DNA from: Acidimicrobiales bacterium
GTDB taxonomy: Bacteria > Actinomycetota > Acidimicrobiia > Acidimicrobiales > Iamiaceae
Direction of reading: 5' to 3'
NCBI GenBank assembly: GCA_030447445.1
Contig: JAUJOW010000001.1
Coordinates: 62,001 to 126,000 of the forward strand
DNA: 64,000 bases
Position numbers and translations under genes: made by a program. Under the pieces are notes generated by a model. The model worked only from the letters and a program-made list of their open reading frames with translations. It was not told the DNA's origin and did no database searches. Positions 49,851 to 58,861 of this stretch are shown here, piece by piece (the first letter of the stretch is position 1; each line of letters opens with the position of its first letter).

Positions 49851-49945
49851 GGACCCCTCGTCGGCAAGGGATCGCCCCACGAGTTCCGCCTCGTCACTCG
49901 GGCTCACCGGTCGGTCGTTGACCGGTCCGGGCCGGTCGATTAGGG

Positions 49946-50110
49946 ATGGGGTCTCGCCGCGCTCGGAGAGGCATCTGCCACAACCCGATGGTCTTCGACA
50001 TGGGGGAGGGCCGGACCCACGTCATGTACTGCGGCATCTGGTACCGCGACACCTCCCTGCGCACGGCCGGCGGCTGGCGGATCCAGGAGCGCTACGAGGA
50101 GCGCAGCGGG
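49946..50110 (+). pseudogene. C-terminal remnant of a SnoaL-like protein
   Basis: From about 49979 the frame reads HNPMVFDMGEGRTHVMYCGI, WYRDTSLRT, AGGWRIQERYEERSG. This is the last third of an NTF2-like/SnoaL domain (Y-D-R and GWRI signatures). The N-terminal two thirds are absent and no full-length frame exists upstream. It reads into a different frame of the next fragment. It is a relic left by deletion. Confidence 0.6.
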
Positions 50111-50138
50111 TCGAGGCCGCCGCCACCACACCGTGCGG

Positions 50139-50630
50139 ATGTCCGACGCGCTGACCGACGACCGCATGACCCAGTCCGCCGGCCCCTACCGCGTCGAGGT
50201 CGTCGAGCCCCTTCACGAGCCGCGGGTCACCTGCGAGGCCGACGACCACGGCGTCGGGTTCGACCTGACGTGGACCGGGTCGTTCCCGGCCGTCGAGGAG
50301 CCACCCAACCGGTTCCGCCAGCACGACCGCATCATCCTCGACGCCTGCCGCTTCGCGCAGGTGGGCACGTGGTCGGGAACGCTGCGGGTCGACGGCGAGG
50401 AGCTGGCCGTTCGCCCCGACCGGTGGGTGGGGACCCGTGACCGCTCCTGGGGCATCCGACCGGTCGGAGAACCGGAACCTCCCGGCCGTGGCGCCGCCGA
50501 ACCGGACGAGGGTTTCGGCTTCTGGTGGACGTACGTGCCGTTGCGCTTCGACTGGGGAGTGTTCGAGCACGCCGTGATCGGGCGCCACACGCCCTCCGGC
50601 TTCACCGACGTCGCCTCGATGGCCCCATGA
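50139..50630 (+). pseudogene. Internal fragment of a DUF7064/CrtC-like protein
   Basis: A 163-residue open frame. The middle is family-like: PYRVEVVEPLHEPRVTCEAD, FDLTWTGSFPAVEEPPNRFR, ILDACRFAQVGTWSGTLRVD and VGTRDRSWGIRPVGE. Relatives are about twice as long, so both an N-terminal lobe and the distal C-terminal lobe seem missing; after VPLRFD the residues no longer look like the family. It ends in an ATGA overlap with the alcohol dehydrogenase. It could still be translated, but is more likely a fragment. Confidence 0.55.
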
Positions 50631-51691
50631 CGGAGACGATGTGGGCCTATCGGATCGAGGAGTGGAACCAACCCCCGCGCCCGGTCGAGGTGCCCGTCCC
50701 CCGCCCGGGCCCTGGGCAGGTGCTCGTCAAGGTGGCCGGCAACGGCCTCTGCCACTCCGACCTGGCCATGTCCCACGTCCCCGCCGAGGTCGGTCGCGGC
50801 CTCGGCTGGCGGGTGCCGTTCACTCTCGGCCACGAGGTCGCCGGCTGGGTCGAGGGTGTCGGCGACGGGGTGGCCGGAGTGGCCAACGGCGCCGCCGTGG
50901 CCCTGGTGTCGCCGAGCTCGTGCGGGGCGTGCCGGTCCTGCCTCCGCGGGCAGGACCACGTCTGCCCCCATGGCCGAGCCGGTCGGGGCTACGGGCGCGA
51001 CGGCGGGCTGGCCGACTTCGTACTGGCCGGCACCCGTGACCTCATCCCCCTTGATGGGCTCGATCCGGTCACGGCCGGTCCCCTCACCGACGCCGGCGCC
51101 ACCTCCTACCATGCCGTCAAGCGAGTGCTACCCAAGCTCGTGCCCGGCTCGACCGCGGTGGTCATCGGCGTCGGTGGGCTCGGCGCCTTCGCCGTGCAGT
51201 TTTTGGCCGCCCTCAGCCCCGCACACATCGTGGCCGTCGACACGAACCCGGCTCGCCTGGACCACGCCCGCCGGCTGGGCGCCCACGAGGGGCGCAGCGG
51301 CGTCCACGCCGGCACCGCCGATGTGCTGACCGACCTGGCCGGCGGTCGAGGAGCCGAGGCCGTGCTCGACGTCGTCGGCAGCGACGCCACCATCGCCGCC
51401 GGCCTGGCCGCGGTCCGCCCGGCCGGCGCCTTCGCCCTCGTGGGCGCCGGCGGTGGCGGCTTCGCCGGGCCGTGGTTCGGTGGGCTCCCCCGCGACGCCG
51501 ACGTGTTCACCTTCCAGGGGTCGACGATCGCTGATGCTCACGAAGTGGTTGCCCTCGCCGAGGGCGGCCGCATCCAGACCGACGCCGACGTGTTCACCTT
51601 CGACCGGGTGGCCGAGGCCTACGAGGCTCTGGCCTCCGGCACCCTGCGGGGCCGTGCCGTGGTCACGCCGGACGGCTGCTCAGCGAGATGA
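50627..51691 (+). CDS. Zinc-dependent alcohol dehydrogenase
   Basis: A 354-residue medium-chain dehydrogenase. Catalytic zinc: Cys of GNGLCHSDLAMSHV (~42) and FTLGHEVAGWVEG. Structural zinc: four Cys in SSCGACRSCLRGQDHVC (~102-116). The NAD loop is TAVVIGVGGLGAFAVQFLAA, followed by an acidic residue in VAVDTNPARLDHAR that favours NAD. The substrate is unknown; it resembles secondary-alcohol or N-substituted aldehyde dehydrogenases. The neighbouring upstream fragments suggest a former catabolic set. Confidence 0.9.
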   Translation: MTETMWAYRIEEWNQPPRPVEVPVPRPGPGQVLVKVAGNGLCHSDLAMSHVPAEVGRGLGWRVPFTLGHEVAGWVEGVGDGVAGVANGAAVALVSPSSCGACRSCLRGQDHVCPHGRAGRGYGRDGGLADFVLAGTRDLIPLDGLDPVTAGPLTDAGATSYHAVKRVLPKLVPGSTAVVIGVGGLGAFAVQFLAALSPAHIVAVDTNPARLDHARRLGAHEGRSGVHAGTADVLTDLAGGRGAEAVLDVVGSDATIAAGLAAVRPAGAFALVGAGGGGFAGPWFGGLPRDADVFTFQGSTIADAHEVVALAEGGRIQTDADVFTFDRVAEAYEALASGTLRGRAVVTPDGCSAR

Positions 51692-51705
51692 AGCGTGCGT
51701 TGCCG

Positions 51706-51942
51706 TCAGCTCATCGAGCTGGCGTCGACGAGGAAGGCGATCTTGCAGTGAACCTTGTAGTTCGTGATCTGCCCGTCACTGCCCACGGTGGCGTTGCTGC
51801 CGAGGACCTCGACACCGGTCATGTTCCGGATGGTCTGAGAGGCGGTGCTGACGGCGTTGCGGACGGCGTCACTGAACGAGCTCGGAGAGCTCCCCACCAG
51901 CTCGATCACCTTGACCACACCTCCGGTCTCCTCTTGGGGCAT
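51706..51942 (-). CDS. Dodecin
   Basis: A 78-residue flavin-storing dodecin. The KVIELVGSSPSSFSDAVRNA, VSTASQTIRNMTGVEV and TNYKVHCKIAFLVD segments match the beta-alpha-beta-beta fold; dodecamers bind FMN, riboflavin or coenzyme A. The flavin-stacking Trp of archaeal dodecins is not present: the position reads TNYKV, as in some bacterial forms. AAGGAG precedes the ATG by about 8 bp. Monocistronic. Confidence 0.93.
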   Translation of the reverse strand: MPQEETGGVVKVIELVGSSPSSFSDAVRNAVSTASQTIRNMTGVEVLGSNATVGSDGQITNYKVHCKIAFLVDASSMS

Positions 51943-52069
51943 TGGGTCGCGCTCCTTCTCGTCGGGCCAGATCTACGCTGTGGCGGCGTCACGGTAGCGC
52001 GAGAGCTGGGCGACCGCGGAAGCTGCGGAGCGACCCATCCGAGACACGACGGGGAGCACGCAGACACCA

Positions 52070-53359
52070 GTGGACGGTCCAGCCGAGGTGACCCATGGGG
52101 ACCGCCCGCCCGGGGCTCGGCGCCCCGTCCTCTTCGACCAGGACGCCGTCGACGCTCCCCCGGCGGGCCGACGCTCGATGGGGCCGGTGCGCTCCTCCGG
52201 CCGGGGGATGCTCTGGGTGGGCGCCGCCGTGGCGTGTGTCGCGGTGATCGTCCTCGCCGCCGTGGCCACCGCCCGGTTGGACGGCGACGACGGCGGCGAC
52301 GGCGGCGGCAGCGACGCTTCCCCCACCTCGGGAGCTGCGGTCACCGAACCGGCGGGTGGAGGGCCCGGCTCGGTCGGAGCGTCCTCGACCCTGCCCGCCG
52401 TCACCCGCACGACCGTCCCCCCCGGGACGGCCAGCGGCGAGCCGATCACCCTCGCCTTCGCCGGCGACGTCAACTACGAGAGCCCGTCTCGCGACGCCCT
52501 CCTCGCCGACCCGGCCTCGCGACTCCGGCCCGTGGAGCCGGTCCTTGCCGGCGCCGACCTCGCCGTGGTCAACCTCGAGACCGCCATCACCGAGCGGGGC
52601 ACGCCGGTCGGCAAGGAGTTCACGTTCCGCGCGCCGCCCTCGGTGCTCGACGGCCTGGCCGCCAACGGCGTGGACGTGGCTTCCATGGCCAACAACCACG
52701 GGATGGACTTCGGTACCGAGGGGCTCCTCGACTCCATCGCCGCCAAGCGTTCCGCTCCCATCGCCGTCGTCGGGATCGGCGCCGACGAGGGCGAGGCCTT
52801 CGCCCCCCACATCGCCGAGGTCAAGGGCCAGCGGGTCGCCCTCATCGCCGCCACCCAGGTGCTCGACTCGTCGCTGACCGAGGCGTGGACGGCCACCGAG
52901 GACAAGCCCGGGCTGGCCTCGGCCAAGCGGGTCGACCGCCTGGTCGAGGAGGTCGAGCGGGCCCGCATCGCGGCCGACACGGTCGTGGTGTTCCTCCACT
53001 GGGGCAGGGAGCGCGAGACCTGCCCCACCGACGACCAGCAGGAGCTGGCGCTGCGCCTCGTGGCCGCCGGCGCCGACGTGATCGTCGGCAGCCACGCGCA
53101 CCGGGTCCTGGGAGGCGGCCGGATGGGGCCGGCAGTGGTGCACTACGGCCTCGGCAACTTCGCCTTCTTCTCGGCCAGCCCCGAGGCGGCGACCACCGGC
53201 GTCTTCACCGTGACCGTCCGGGGCCGCCGCATCGACGAGTACCGGTGGCAACCCGGCGTGATCCGCGACCGAGTCCCCTTCCTGTTGGACGGGGCTGAAG
53301 CCGTCGCCGCCACCGACGCCTGGAACGCGCTGCGGCGGTGCACCGTCCTCACTGAGTGA
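52070..53359 (+). CDS. CapA family protein (poly-gamma-glutamate capsule/metallophosphatase fold)
   Basis: A 429-residue membrane-anchored protein. After a 45-residue cytosolic part there is one helix (MLWVGAAVACVAVIVLAAVA, ~47-66), a Gly/Ser/Thr linker and the PGA_cap domain. That domain contains ITLAFAGDVNYESPS, ADLAVVNLETAITERG, VDVASMANNHGMDFGTEGL, VVFLHWGRERETC and VIVGSHAHRVLGGGRMG. In Bacillus CapA functions in poly-gamma-glutamate synthesis or export; here no CapB/CapC is visible, so the role is open. The start GTG 52070 is not well supported by a ribosome site. The next gene follows by 38 bp. Confidence 0.85.
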   Translation: MDGPAEVTHGDRPPGARRPVLFDQDAVDAPPAGRRSMGPVRSSGRGMLWVGAAVACVAVIVLAAVATARLDGDDGGDGGGSDASPTSGAAVTEPAGGGPGSVGASSTLPAVTRTTVPPGTASGEPITLAFAGDVNYESPSRDALLADPASRLRPVEPVLAGADLAVVNLETAITERGTPVGKEFTFRAPPSVLDGLAANGVDVASMANNHGMDFGTEGLLDSIAAKRSAPIAVVGIGADEGEAFAPHIAEVKGQRVALIAATQVLDSSLTEAWTATEDKPGLASAKRVDRLVEEVERARIAADTVVVFLHWGRERETCPTDDQQELALRLVAAGADVIVGSHAHRVLGGGRMGPAVVHYGLGNFAFFSASPEAATTGVFTVTVRGRRIDEYRWQPGVIRDRVPFLLDGAEAVAATDAWNALRRCTVLTE

Positions 53360-53397
53360 CGTCTCGTCGGGTCGGTGCCACCTGCGAAGCTTGGGTG

Positions 53398-54699
53398 ATG
53401 CGAGACCAGGGTTTCCGCTGGCCACTCGACCCCCAGCGCAACGGCTTCATGAGCCCCCGCGGGGCGGCCACCGGCGCCATCGGCTGCCTGTTGATCGCCG
53501 CTATCGGGGCGTGGGCGGCGGCCGCCCCCTCGGAGACCTCGGCGAACCAGCCCGTCGAGGCTGCGGCCGAGCCGACGGCCACCGAGGCGTCGAGCCCCGC
53601 TACTGGCCGGGCGGCGCCAGCACCGGGCACCGGTCCCGACCGCGCTCCGGCACCGGCGGGCGAGGCCGCCACTCCACCCACCGCACCGGAGCGGCCATCG
53701 GACGAGCGCCTGTTCCACGAGGTCTTCACCATCTCGGGCGACATCTCCCCCAAGTCGGTGGTGGCCTCCGACGAGGGTCTGTTCTTCGCCCAGAACATGA
53801 TGTACCGGCACACGATCACCGTCTATGACCGTGACTTCGAGCTCGTGAAGACCATCGGCGACCAGGTCAGGTTGGAGGAGTTCGGCCTCCCGGGCCCGGG
53901 GGCGCCGGTCCAGGGCGCCCCGGTGGAGGCCGCCTTCTCGCCCGACGGCGCCTACGCCTACGTCTCCAACTACTCCATGTACGGGCCCGGCTTCGCCGGG
54001 GAGGGGAGCGACTCGTGCACGTCCGACGCCGGGCTCGACGACAGCTTCGTCTACCGCGTCGACGTGAAGCGCTTGGAGATCGACCAGGTCATCCCCGTCG
54101 GGGCCGTACCGAAGTACGTGGCCGTCACCCCCGACGGCAGGTTCGTCCTCGTGACCAACTGGTGCTCGTACGACATGAGCGTCATAGAGGCATCGTCGGG
54201 CAAGGAGGTCCGACGGGTCCCGATCGGGCGCTACCCCCGTGGCATCGCCGTCGACCCTGGCTCGACCACCGCCTTCGTCGCCGTCATGGGCGGCACCGAC
54301 GTCGCCACCGTCGACCTGGCCGACTTCAGCGTCGGCGCCATCACCGGCGTGGGCGATGCTCCTCGCCACCTCGTCATGGCCCCGGACGGTCGCTACCTGT
54401 ACGCCACGCTCAACGACGAGGGGGTCGTGGCGCGGATCGACCTGACCGCCGGCAACGCCACCACCAAGATCGCCACCGGCCAGGCCCCGCGCAGCATGGA
54501 CATCTCCGCCGACGGCCGATCGCTCTACGTCGTGAACTACGAGTCGAACACGGTGAGCAAGGTGCGAACGGCGGACATGGAGGTGCTCCAGGAGCTCCCG
54601 GTCGGTCACCACCCGATCGGCATCACCTACGACGATCCCACCGGTTCGGTGTGGGTCGCCTGCTACTCCGGCACCATCCACGTCTTCGGGGACAGCTGA
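53398..54699 (+). CDS. YncE/NHL-type beta-propeller exported protein
   Basis: A 433-residue exported protein with a signal or anchor helix (AIGCLLIAAIGAWAAAAPSE, ~25-45) and a Pro/Ala/Thr-rich linker. A seven-bladed-type propeller with YVTN-like repeats follows (AAFSPDGAYAYVSNYSMYG, VAVTPDGRFVLVTNWCSYD, MSVIEASSGKEVRRVPIG, GIAVDPGSTTAFVAVMGG). Binding partner unknown. It directly follows CapA, and propellers of this kind are often fused to or paired with such proteins, so a joint surface role is possible. Confidence 0.8.
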   Translation: MRDQGFRWPLDPQRNGFMSPRGAATGAIGCLLIAAIGAWAAAAPSETSANQPVEAAAEPTATEASSPATGRAAPAPGTGPDRAPAPAGEAATPPTAPERPSDERLFHEVFTISGDISPKSVVASDEGLFFAQNMMYRHTITVYDRDFELVKTIGDQVRLEEFGLPGPGAPVQGAPVEAAFSPDGAYAYVSNYSMYGPGFAGEGSDSCTSDAGLDDSFVYRVDVKRLEIDQVIPVGAVPKYVAVTPDGRFVLVTNWCSYDMSVIEASSGKEVRRVPIGRYPRGIAVDPGSTTAFVAVMGGTDVATVDLADFSVGAITGVGDAPRHLVMAPDGRYLYATLNDEGVVARIDLTAGNATTKIATGQAPRSMDISADGRSLYVVNYESNTVSKVRTADMEVLQELPVGHHPIGITYDDPTGSVWVACYSGTIHVFGDS

Positions 54700-54729
54700 C
54701 GGGGCACCGCCATGCGACCCGCCGGTCGC

Positions 54730-55317
54730 TCACTCGTTGCTGGTGGAGAACCCGCAGGTCTCGAGGGAGAACTCGTCGAGGCTGAGCGCCGCCGCCCCGG
54801 CGGCGACCGCGTCGGGGTGATCGACCACCTTGGTCCCGAAGTCCTCGAGGCTCGTGCTCGACCCGGCCACGTCGATCAAGGCCTCGGTGAAGTCCCGAAG
54901 CGCGGTGAGGTCCTCGGTGAGGTCGTCGGGAGCCAGCGCGATGGCCTCCTCGTAGGCGACGACGAGTTGCTCGGAGCCATCGATGAGCTTGCCCTGGATG
55001 ACGCTCCAGTCCCCGCCCGCCTCCAGATCCTCCGTGAACTGCAGGTCGAGGTCGCTGACGTCCCGGAGCGGTTCACACACCGCCTCGTCGCCGCCGTCGG
55101 TGGTCGTGGTCGAGCCCTCGGTCGTCGTGGTCGGGTCGGCCGCAGTCGAGGACGTGGTCGGCTCGGTGGTCGGGGCGGGGGCTTCGCCCCCGGGTGACGG
55201 CTCGGTCGTCTCCCCGGCGCTGCCCTGCTCGGAGTCGGCGTCGTCGGTGACCCCGCAGCCGAGGGCGGTGGCCAGGAGCAGGGTGGCGACAGCGAGCCAG
55301 GTCCCTGGGCGACGCAC
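54730..55317 (-). CDS. Putative lipoprotein with Thr/Ser-rich linker
   Basis: A 195-residue protein. The signal peptide is MRRPGTWLAVATLLLATALG followed by Cys 21. The lipobox is weak (ALGC). A long Thr/Pro/Ser/Glu linker (residues ~30-75) leads to a helical acidic domain with two Cys (AVCEPLRDVSDLDL and LETCGFSTSNE). I recognise no family. GTG 55317 lies 6 bp after CAGACT, a poor -10. It is convergent with the propeller gene. Confidence 0.65.
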   Translation of the reverse strand: MRRPGTWLAVATLLLATALGCGVTDDADSEQGSAGETTEPSPGGEAPAPTTEPTTSSTAADPTTTTEGSTTTTDGGDEAVCEPLRDVSDLDLQFTEDLEAGGDWSVIQGKLIDGSEQLVVAYEEAIALAPDDLTEDLTALRDFTEALIDVAGSSTSLEDFGTKVVDHPDAVAAGAAALSLDEFSLETCGFSTSNE

Positions 55318-55456
55318 GGCGAGAGTCTGGCAGAACCGTGACACCGGAGCGCTCCACCGTCCCCGCCACCCCGCAGTCGTTGCACATCCGTCATGGAACT
55401 GCAACAATGCCGACGCCTCCTCCGGCTGTCCCCTCCCCGAGCAAGGACGAGCGCCT

Positions 55457-55957
55457 GTGCCCCGACCATCGATGTTGCCCTCGGTACCCGCCCGGGCTCG
55501 AACGGCCGCCCTCGCCGCCCTCCTGCTCCTGGCCGTGGCCGGTCTCTCCGCCTGCGAGGAGGACGCGCCACGATCGGCGTCGACAGCCGGAGACGAGGCG
55601 GCGGCCCACGCGCGGTCCCAGCTCGGCACGCCCTACCAGTACGGTGGTCGCACCCCGGGTGTCGGGTTCGACTGCTCCGGGCTCACCTCGTGGTCCTGGG
55701 AACAGGCCGGCGTGGCCATCCCCCGGACGTCGCGGGACCAGTACGCCGCCACCGAGCGCATCAGCCTCGGCGATCTGCGTCCCGGCGACCTCGTGTTCTA
55801 CGCCGCCAACGGCTCCACCGTCAGCCACGTGGCCATGTTCGTGGGGAACGACACCCTCGTGCATGCCCGCAGCAGCGTCGCCCACGTCGTCGAGGACCAG
55901 CTGAGCACCTGGTGGACCAGCGCGCTCGTCGGCTACGGGCGGGTGGCCGCTCCGTAA
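55457..55957 (+). CDS. NlpC/P60 family cell-wall hydrolase (lipoprotein)
   Basis: A 166-residue peptidoglycan endopeptidase. Signal peptide with lipobox LAVAGLSAC (Cys ~34). The NlpC domain has catalytic Cys in GVGFDCSGLTSWSWEQAG (~75), LRPGDLVFYAANGS, and catalytic His in STVSHVAMFVGND (~124). It would cut stem peptides. The GTG start has AAGGA about 10 bp upstream; ATG at 55472 is an alternative. An inverted repeat GTTGCA/TGCAAC (55379-55384 and 55400-55405) lies in the promoter region. Confidence 0.9.
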   Translation: MPRPSMLPSVPARARTAALAALLLLAVAGLSACEEDAPRSASTAGDEAAAHARSQLGTPYQYGGRTPGVGFDCSGLTSWSWEQAGVAIPRTSRDQYAATERISLGDLRPGDLVFYAANGSTVSHVAMFVGNDTLVHARSSVAHVVEDQLSTWWTSALVGYGRVAAP

Positions 55958-56014
55958 CCGGCTGACGCCACGGCGATGCCGGCCCCGCCCGGGCCTGCGT
56001 GCCACGATCGGGCG

Positions 56015-57229
56015 ATGTCCCACGCCTGCTCGCCGCGCCGGCGGCGGCTCCTGCCCACGCTCGTCGCCACCACGCTCCTCCTCGCCAGTTGCTCCGACGA
56101 CGGCGGTGGCCAGACGGCCGGTGGCGAGAAGCCCGCCCCGACCAGGGAGACGGCCGAGCCGGATACGGGGGGCTTCGCCGGCTACGACGAACACCGGAGC
56201 GACCTGTACGCCGGCACGAAGAACTGGATCTGTCATCCCGACCTCGACGACGACGAGTGCCGGGACGTCCGCACCACCGTCATCGAGCCCGACGGCAGCC
56301 GGCGGGTCGACGACCTGGAGCGGGCCGATGACCCCGGCTTCGACTGCTTCTACGTGTACCCCACCACCTCGGCCGACCCCGAGGTCAACAGCGACCTCGA
56401 TGTCGACGACTCCGAGGTCGACACCGTCCGCGCCCAGGTGGCGCGGTACTCCTCGGTCTGCCGGGTCTTCGCTCCCGCCTACCGCCAGGTCACCATCGCC
56501 GGACTGTTCCAGGGCGGTCTCGGCGAGGACCCCCAGCAGCGCGCCTACGGGGACGTGCTCGACGCCTGGAAGACCTACGTCAACCAGGACAACGACGGGC
56601 GTGGCGTCGTGCTCATCGGGCACTCCCAGGGCTCCGGGCACCTTCGCCGGCTCCTGTCCGAGGAGCTCGACCCCGAACCCGACCTCCGGGCCCTGCTCGT
56701 GTCGGCGGTGTTGCTCGGCACCACCATCGCCGAGCCGACCAACGGGACCACGAGCGAGGAGGGGCTCCGCAACATCGCCCCCTGCACATCGCCTGGCGAC
56801 ACCGGATGCCTGGTCTCGTACTCCTCGTACCCGGCCGCTTCGCCGCCGGTCGAGGGAGCGCTGTTCGGGGGCGTGCGGGAGGAGGGCCAGCGGGCCGTGT
56901 GCGTCAACCCGGTGGAGCTGGCCGGGGGCGACGGCCTGGCCGATCCGGTGCTGCTCACCAAGCCGTCACTGGTCGGGGCGGTGGCCGGCTTCGAGGACGT
57001 CGCCACACCGTTCGTGTCGCTCCCCGGGGCGCTGGAGGCGACCTGCACCGTCACCGGCCCCTACTCCTACCTCGCCGTCGAGCCGGACGACCCCGACGAT
57101 CCCCGGCCGCTGTCCGGTCTGGTCAAGCAGGGCCTCGGGCCGACGTGGGGCCTGCACCTGCTCGACGCCAACCTCGCCCAGGACGACCTCATCGAGTTGG
57201 TCACCCAGCAAGCCGAACGACACCGGTGA
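56015..57229 (+). CDS. DUF3089 lipoprotein, alpha/beta hydrolase type
   Basis: A 404-residue exported hydrolase. The lipobox is LLLASC (Cys ~25). The DUF3089 core has DCFYVYPTTSADPEVNSDLD (~105), RVFAPAYRQVTIAGLFQG, and the nucleophile GVVLIGHSQGSGHLRRLL (Ser ~205). Cys pairs (NIAPCTSPGDTGCLVSY) suggest disulfides. The family is lipase or lysophospholipase-like; activity is not known. The ATG at 56015 is preferred to one at 55976 because it gives a compact signal peptide. Confidence 0.85.
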   Translation: MSHACSPRRRRLLPTLVATTLLLASCSDDGGGQTAGGEKPAPTRETAEPDTGGFAGYDEHRSDLYAGTKNWICHPDLDDDECRDVRTTVIEPDGSRRVDDLERADDPGFDCFYVYPTTSADPEVNSDLDVDDSEVDTVRAQVARYSSVCRVFAPAYRQVTIAGLFQGGLGEDPQQRAYGDVLDAWKTYVNQDNDGRGVVLIGHSQGSGHLRRLLSEELDPEPDLRALLVSAVLLGTTIAEPTNGTTSEEGLRNIAPCTSPGDTGCLVSYSSYPAASPPVEGALFGGVREEGQRAVCVNPVELAGGDGLADPVLLTKPSLVGAVAGFEDVATPFVSLPGALEATCTVTGPYSYLAVEPDDPDDPRPLSGLVKQGLGPTWGLHLLDANLAQDDLIELVTQQAERHR

Positions 57230-57295
57230 CTCCGGCTACGGTCAGCGAACCGCTCGAAGCGGGGGGCAGTGTGGCGGTAGACCTCGGGCGTCGGT

Positions 57296-58777
57296 TTACG
57301 TACCGCAGAACGTGCGGTAGGGGCCGAAGCCCGGCGGGGCAGGTGCGGCGTACGGTTCGAGACCGGGTCGTTCGACGAATGGCTGGGCGAGCACATCGAG
57401 CAGTCGTCGGAACGGTTGTAGGTCACCGGCACTCGCCGCCGCCAGCGCTTCCTCCACCTTGTGGTTGCGCGGGATGTAGACGGGGTTGACCCGGTCCATC
57501 GCTGCTGCGACCGCCTGTGGGTCACGCCGATGAGAGGACAGCTCCGTCCGCCAACGGTCCGACCACGCGTCGAAGGCCCAGGGTTCGGTGAAGAGGGATC
57601 GGGTCCGTGCCGCATCTCCCAGGACCGACGACGACAGGGCCCGGAAGCACGAGGTGAAGTCGACCCGCTGCGCGTGCAACAGCGCCAGCAGGTCGTCGAT
57701 GAGCTCGCCGTCCTCTGGTTGGTCGTCGGTCAGACCCAACTTGGCCCGCATCCCGTGGCCCCAGCACTCGTGATAGCGGTCGGGGAACGACTGCAACACG
57801 TCGGTGGCCGCCGTAAGCGCCGCATCCGTCTCGACGTCGAACAGGGGCAGCAACGTCTCGGCCAACCGCGCCAGGTTCCACTGCGCGATGTGCGGCTGGT
57901 TGCCGTATGCGTAGCGGCCGCCATGATCGATCGAACTGAACACGGTGGCGGGGTCGAAGGCATCCATGAAGGCACAGGGGCCGTAGTCGATGGTCTCGCC
58001 GGAGATCGTCATGTTGTCGGTGTTCATGACGCCGTGGATGAACCCGACGAGCATCCAGCGAGCGACCAGCGATGCCTGGGCGTCGACGACGCCTTCGAAG
58101 AACGCGAGGTACGGGTTCTCCGCCTCGACGGCGTGGGGGTGGTGACGTGCGATCGCGTGGTCGGCGAGACGCCGCACGAGCGTCAGGTCACCGTGGGCGG
58201 CTGCGTACTGGAACGTGCCGACGCGAAGGTGGCTGGCGGCGACGCGGGTGAGCACTGCGCCGGGCAGCATCGTCTCCCGGGCGACGTGATCGCCGGTCGC
58301 CACCACTGCGAGCGCCCGGGTGGTGGGGATGCCGAGCGCATGCATCGCCTCGCCGATCACGTACTCACGCAGCATCGGGCCGACGGCTGCCTTCCCGTCA
58401 CCCCCTCGTGCGAACGGCGTGCGACCCGACCCCTTCAGGTGCAGGTCACGGCGGCGTCCGTGGACGTCGATCACCTCGCCGAGCAGGAGCGCTCGGCCGT
58501 CGCCGAGGCGAGGCGAGAACCCACCGAACTGATGGCCGGCGTAGGCCTGCGCGACCGGCGACGCCCCCTCGGGTGTGGCGTTGCCGGCGAGAACGGCGAC
58601 ACCATCAGGTGCTCGCAGCGCCTCTGGATCGACACCCAGCTCTGTGGCCAGCTCCTCGTTGAGCGCCAACAGCCGGGCCGCCGAGACCGGCGCGGCCTGC
58701 CATGCCGCGTACAGGCCCTCCAGTTCACGAACATAGGAGTTGTCGAACGCGAACAGCGGCCGGACAGCGACGCTCAT
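57296..58777 (-). CDS. selO: Protein adenylyltransferase SelO
   Basis: A 493-residue pseudokinase-fold enzyme that transfers AMP to Ser/Thr/Tyr of target proteins. Motifs are [20 protein letters not shown] (glycine loop), [20 protein letters not shown] (Lys ~113), [20 protein letters not shown] and [20 protein letters not shown] (Asn/Asp metal site, ~250). The C-terminus ends in YRTFCGT with a Cys where eukaryotic SelO has selenocysteine nearby. In other bacteria SelO acts in redox stress. ATG 58777 follows TAGCCT by 7 bp. Confidence 0.94.
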   Translation of the reverse strand: MSVAVRPLFAFDNSYVRELEGLYAAWQAAPVSAARLLALNEELATELGVDPEALRAPDGVAVLAGNATPEGASPVAQAYAGHQFGGFSPRLGDGRALLLGEVIDVHGRRRDLHLKGSGRTPFARGGDGKAAVGPMLREYVIGEAMHALGIPTTRALAVVATGDHVARETMLPGAVLTRVAASHLRVGTFQYAAAHGDLTLVRRLADHAIARHHPHAVEAENPYLAFFEGVVDAQASLVARWMLVGFIHGVMNTDNMTISGETIDYGPCAFMDAFDPATVFSSIDHGGRYAYGNQPHIAQWNLARLAETLLPLFDVETDAALTAATDVLQSFPDRYHECWGHGMRAKLGLTDDQPEDGELIDDLLALLHAQRVDFTSCFRALSSSVLGDAARTRSLFTEPWAFDAWSDRWRTELSSHRRDPQAVAAAMDRVNPVYIPRNHKVEEALAAASAGDLQPFRRLLDVLAQPFVERPGLEPYAAPAPPGFGPYRTFCGT

Positions 58778-58784
58778 CGAGCCG

Positions 58785-58790
58785 AGGCTA
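58785..58790 (-). promoter_or_regulatory. -10 box (TAGCCT) of selO
   Basis: TAGCCT on the minus strand is 7 bp before the selO ATG, leaderless type. Confidence 0.5.
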
Positions 58791-58861
58791 CCGAGCGACC
58801 ACCACGACTCACCGATCCGTCCTCCTGCACTGCTGCAGGCATCGGCGTGGGGTGCGGCGCA

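Noticed and set aside
55318-55456. A ydaO/c-di-AMP riboswitch before the NlpC/P60 gene
   Set aside because: Such switches often precede wall-hydrolase genes in actinobacteria, but the leader is short and I could not find the conserved core; only a 6-bp inverted repeat is present.
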